DNA of 64,000 nucleotides from JAUIAI01 sp963732405. GTDB lineage: Bacteria > Pseudomonadota > Gammaproteobacteria > Burkholderiales > Burkholderiaceae_E. Below, one piece after another: positions 62,090 through 64,000 of the stretch. The notes under the pieces were generated by a model. That model saw only the letters and a list, made by a program, of their open reading frames with translations. It had not been told where the DNA came from and did not search any database. The stretch's first letter is position 1. Each line of letters begins with the position of its first letter. A program made the position numbers and the translations under genes. The stretch is taken from NCBI GenBank assembly GCA_963732405.1, contig CAVSZG010000001.1:2914001-2978000 (forward strand), written 5' to 3'.

Positions 62090-64000
62090 TCGTCCCTGAC
62101 GAAAACCTGGATTTTGATTACATCGTCATTGGTTCAGGCTTTGGTGGCAGCGTATCGGCCTGCCGCCTGGCAGAGAAGGGCTACCGGGTCGGTGTGATGG
62201 AAATGGGCCGGCACTGGTCAATTGAAGACTTCCCCGGGTCTGACTGGGACGCCAGACGCTTTATCTGGCGACCGGGACTGCGCATGTTTGGCTTCTACAA
62301 CCTGCGCGTGTTCCGCCACATGGTCGTGATGTGCGGCAATGCGGTCGGGGGCGGCTCTATCGCTTATGCCAATGCCCTTCTCGTGCCTTCGCCCAAGGTA
62401 TGGGAACAGGGCTCCTGGGCCGGTCTCAAAGACTGGGCGGCGGTGATGCCGCAGCACTATGCCACGGCCGAACGCATGTTGGGCGTGACCGACAACAAGC
62501 TGCTGGGCGAGGCCGACCGGCGGCTCAAGCAGATGGCCGACATGGTCGGCGTGGGACACACCTACTACCCTGGGCGCGTGGGCACCTTCTTCGCGCCTGC
62601 CGGCGAGGCCGGCGGCAAGGCCTATCCGGATCCCTATTTCGGCGGCGAAGGCCCCGATCGCGGCACCTGCGTGGGCTGCGGTGGCTGCATGGTGGGTTGT
62701 AAGTACAACGCCAAGAATACGCTCGACAAGAACTATCTCTACTTTGCCCAGAAGCACGGCGCCCGGATCTTCGCCGAGACCCGGGTGGTCGATGTGCGTC
62801 CGCTCAATGGCATGCCGGATGGCTGCGACGGCTATGAGATCCATACCGAATCGTCCACCGCGCTGTTCAACAGGCAGCGGCGCCGCTTCAGCTGCCGCGG
62901 CGTTGTATTCGCCGCCTCCTCGCTGGGCACTGTCGAGTTGATGTTGCGGCTCAGGCAGAGTGGTTCGCTGCCGCGCATCAGCGACGATCTGGGCAAGCGG
63001 ATTCGCACCAACGCCGAGTCCCTCCTGGGTATGCGATTCCCGGCCGGAAGCACGTCCTTGTCGCAGGGCGTGGCAGGTGGCGCCGCCATCTATCTGGATG
63101 AGCAAACCCACATCGGAGTCGTTCGCTATCCCGAGGGGTCTGGCGCGGCCAGCCTATTGCTGACCTTGATGCGCAGCGGGCGCACGGGCTGGGGCCGCAT
63201 TCCCTCCTGGCTATGGAGTCTGGTGCGTCACCCGCTGAACGCGCTGCGCGGGCACAACCCATTGGGTTTTGCGCGCCAGACCATGCTGTTCGTGGTGATG
63301 CAGACCCTGGACGCGCATGTCGACCTGCAACTGCGGCGCCGCTGGTATTGGCCCTTCAGCCAGCTGCTCAGCAGTGAAGGCGCGCCAATTCCAACCCATA
63401 TTCCGCATGCCAATGAATTTATCGAACGCGGGGCGAAGGCACTCGGTGGCATTCCGCTGTCCCTGCTGACCGAAATTCTGTTCAACATTCCCACCACTGC
63501 CCATTGCATGGGCGGCTGCGCCATGGCCGATTCGGCTGAGCGCGGCGTGATGGACGCGCAGAACCGTGTCTTCGGCTACGAGAACCTGCTGGTCTGCGAC
63601 GGCTCCATGCTCAGCGCCAATCTGGGCGTGAATCCGAGCCTGACCATCACCGCGCTCACCGAACATGCCATGTCGTCTATCCCCGCAAAGTCCGACCGGG
63701 ACACCATCCTTTCAGGAAGCAGCATGACCAAGCCCCCCGTAACCGAGACCAATCTGCTGGCTCAGCCCTTGCATCTGCCCAATGGCGCGGTGCTGCGCAA
63801 CCGGCTGGCCAAGTCGTCCATGAGCGAGACCTTGGGCACTTATGACAATCATGCGACGCCGATTCTGAGCACGCTGTACCGTCGTTGGGCCGCGTCAGGC
63901 ATCGGCCTGCTGCTCACCGGCAACGTCATGATTGACCGACGCGCTTTGGGCGAACCCGGCAACGTCGTGATCGAAGATGAATCCGATCTGCCCATCCTGC
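62086..64000 (+). CDS. GMC-type oxidoreductase continuing in frame into an OYE-type domain; 3' end outside window
   Basis: The frame is open from ATG 62086 to the window end (638 codons). Residues 1 to about 540 form a GMC/cholesterol-oxidase-like flavoprotein: FAD motif YIVIGSGFGGSVSACRLAEK, the cysteine cluster CVGCGGCMVGC, HCMGGCAMAD and the C-terminal VCDGSMLSANLGVNPSLTIT. Residue 547 (ATG 63724) begins PPVTETNLLAQPLHLPNGAV, which with NRLAKSSMSETLGT and LLLTGNVMID is the N-terminus of an Old Yellow Enzyme-family NADH:flavin oxidoreductase. No stop separates them. An AGGA four to six bases before ATG 63724 could allow separate translation. Starts and function of the OYE part remain partial. 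Confidence 0.85.
   Translation, partial: MIVPDENLDFDYIVIGSGFGGSVSACRLAEKGYRVGVMEMGRHWSIEDFPGSDWDARRFIWRPGLRMFGFYNLRVFRHMVVMCGNAVGGGSIAYANALLVPSPKVWEQGSWAGLKDWAAVMPQHYATAERMLGVTDNKLLGEADRRLKQMADMVGVGHTYYPGRVGTFFAPAGEAGGKAYPDPYFGGEGPDRGTCVGCGGCMVGCKYNAKNTLDKNYLYFAQKHGARIFAETRVVDVRPLNGMPDGCDGYEIHTESSTALFNRQRRRFSCRGVVFAASSLGTVELMLRLRQSGSLPRISDDLGKRIRTNAESLLGMRFPAGSTSLSQGVAGGAAIYLDEQTHIGVVRYPEGSGAASLLLTLMRSGRTGWGRIPSWLWSLVRHPLNALRGHNPLGFARQTMLFVVMQTLDAHVDLQLRRRWYWPFSQLLSSEGAPIPTHIPHANEFIERGAKALGGIPLSLLTEILFNIPTTAHCMGGCAMADSAERGVMDAQNRVFGYENLLVCDGSMLSANLGVNPSLTITALTEHAMSSIPAKSDRDTILSGSSMTKPPVTETNLLAQPLHLPNGAVLRNRLAKSSMSETLGTYDNHATPILSTLYRRWAASGIGLLLTGNVMIDRRALGEPGNVVIEDESDLPIL

Overview
The window is 64 kb of GC-rich (roughly 60-65%), densely packed bacterial chromosome. 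Gene content (form II CO dehydrogenase-like genes, Liv and Dpp ABC importers, DctPQM and TAXI-type TRAP transporters, class III aminotransferase, acyl-CoA dehydrogenases, a Tsr-like chemoreceptor) points to a metabolically versatile, probably soil or aquatic proteobacterium. A betaproteobacterium of Burkholderiales type is my best guess, by inference only. No rRNA, tRNA or CRISPR array was seen.

Region by region. 0-0.75 kb: a small unknown gene and a cupin. 1.2-7.2 kb: a coxSLMDE-type cluster (three molybdenum-hydroxylase subunits plus MoxR ATPase and VWA maturation proteins). 7.3-10.5 kb: a secreted cyclase-family hydrolase, a decayed ParD-like remnant, and a lipoprotein with 18 PPPAS-type units before a sorbosone-dehydrogenase-like propeller. 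10.5-16.8 kb (minus strand): livFGMHK and a class III aminotransferase broken by a frameshift. 16.9-21.1 kb: a TolB-like lipoprotein, a FitAB-type toxin-antitoxin pair with palindromic operators, and an IS1634-family element with recognisable terminal inverted repeats. 21.3-28.8 kb: a dppABCDF-like operon ending in a dimethylformamidase-large-subunit-like gene. 28.9-32.6 kb (minus): threonine aldolase, a duplicated-domain lipoprotein and a DadA-like oxidase. 32.8-35.7 kb (minus): DctPQM TRAP transporter. 35.9-45.5 kb (plus): a catabolic operon with nitronate monooxygenase-like protein, two acyl-CoA dehydrogenases, an embedded GntR regulator, fused TRAP permease, TAXI binding protein and an ADP-forming acyl-CoA synthetase. 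45.6-50.6 kb: AllA-like lyase, chemoreceptor, TTC38-like TPR protein, acetate kinase.

50.7-61.9 kb is the most unusual part. Two patatin-like lipases and an alpha/beta-hydrolase lipoprotein lie beside a compact minus-strand operon: TIR-DUF4062-TIR-like protein, nSTAND1-type NTPase with a membrane anchor, a four-helix SLATT-like membrane protein, and a SLOG-like nucleotide-binding protein. Start/stop overlaps couple the last three. Upstream on the same strand sit a zinc amidase (PGRP type) coupled to an SH3b protein. By domain logic this resembles an NLR-like immune or conflict system: an NTPase switch, a predicted NAD or nucleotide signalling module, and a membrane effector. The specific combination is not one I can match to a named defence system.

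The window ends inside a single open frame in which a GMC-type flavoprotein continues without a stop into an Old Yellow Enzyme-type domain. It is preceded by a Fur-box-like site and a 21-residue leader frame overlapping its start codon. Starts were chosen from Shine-Dalgarno sequences, signal peptides, overlaps and family N-termini. All functions are inferred from sequence motifs by eye.
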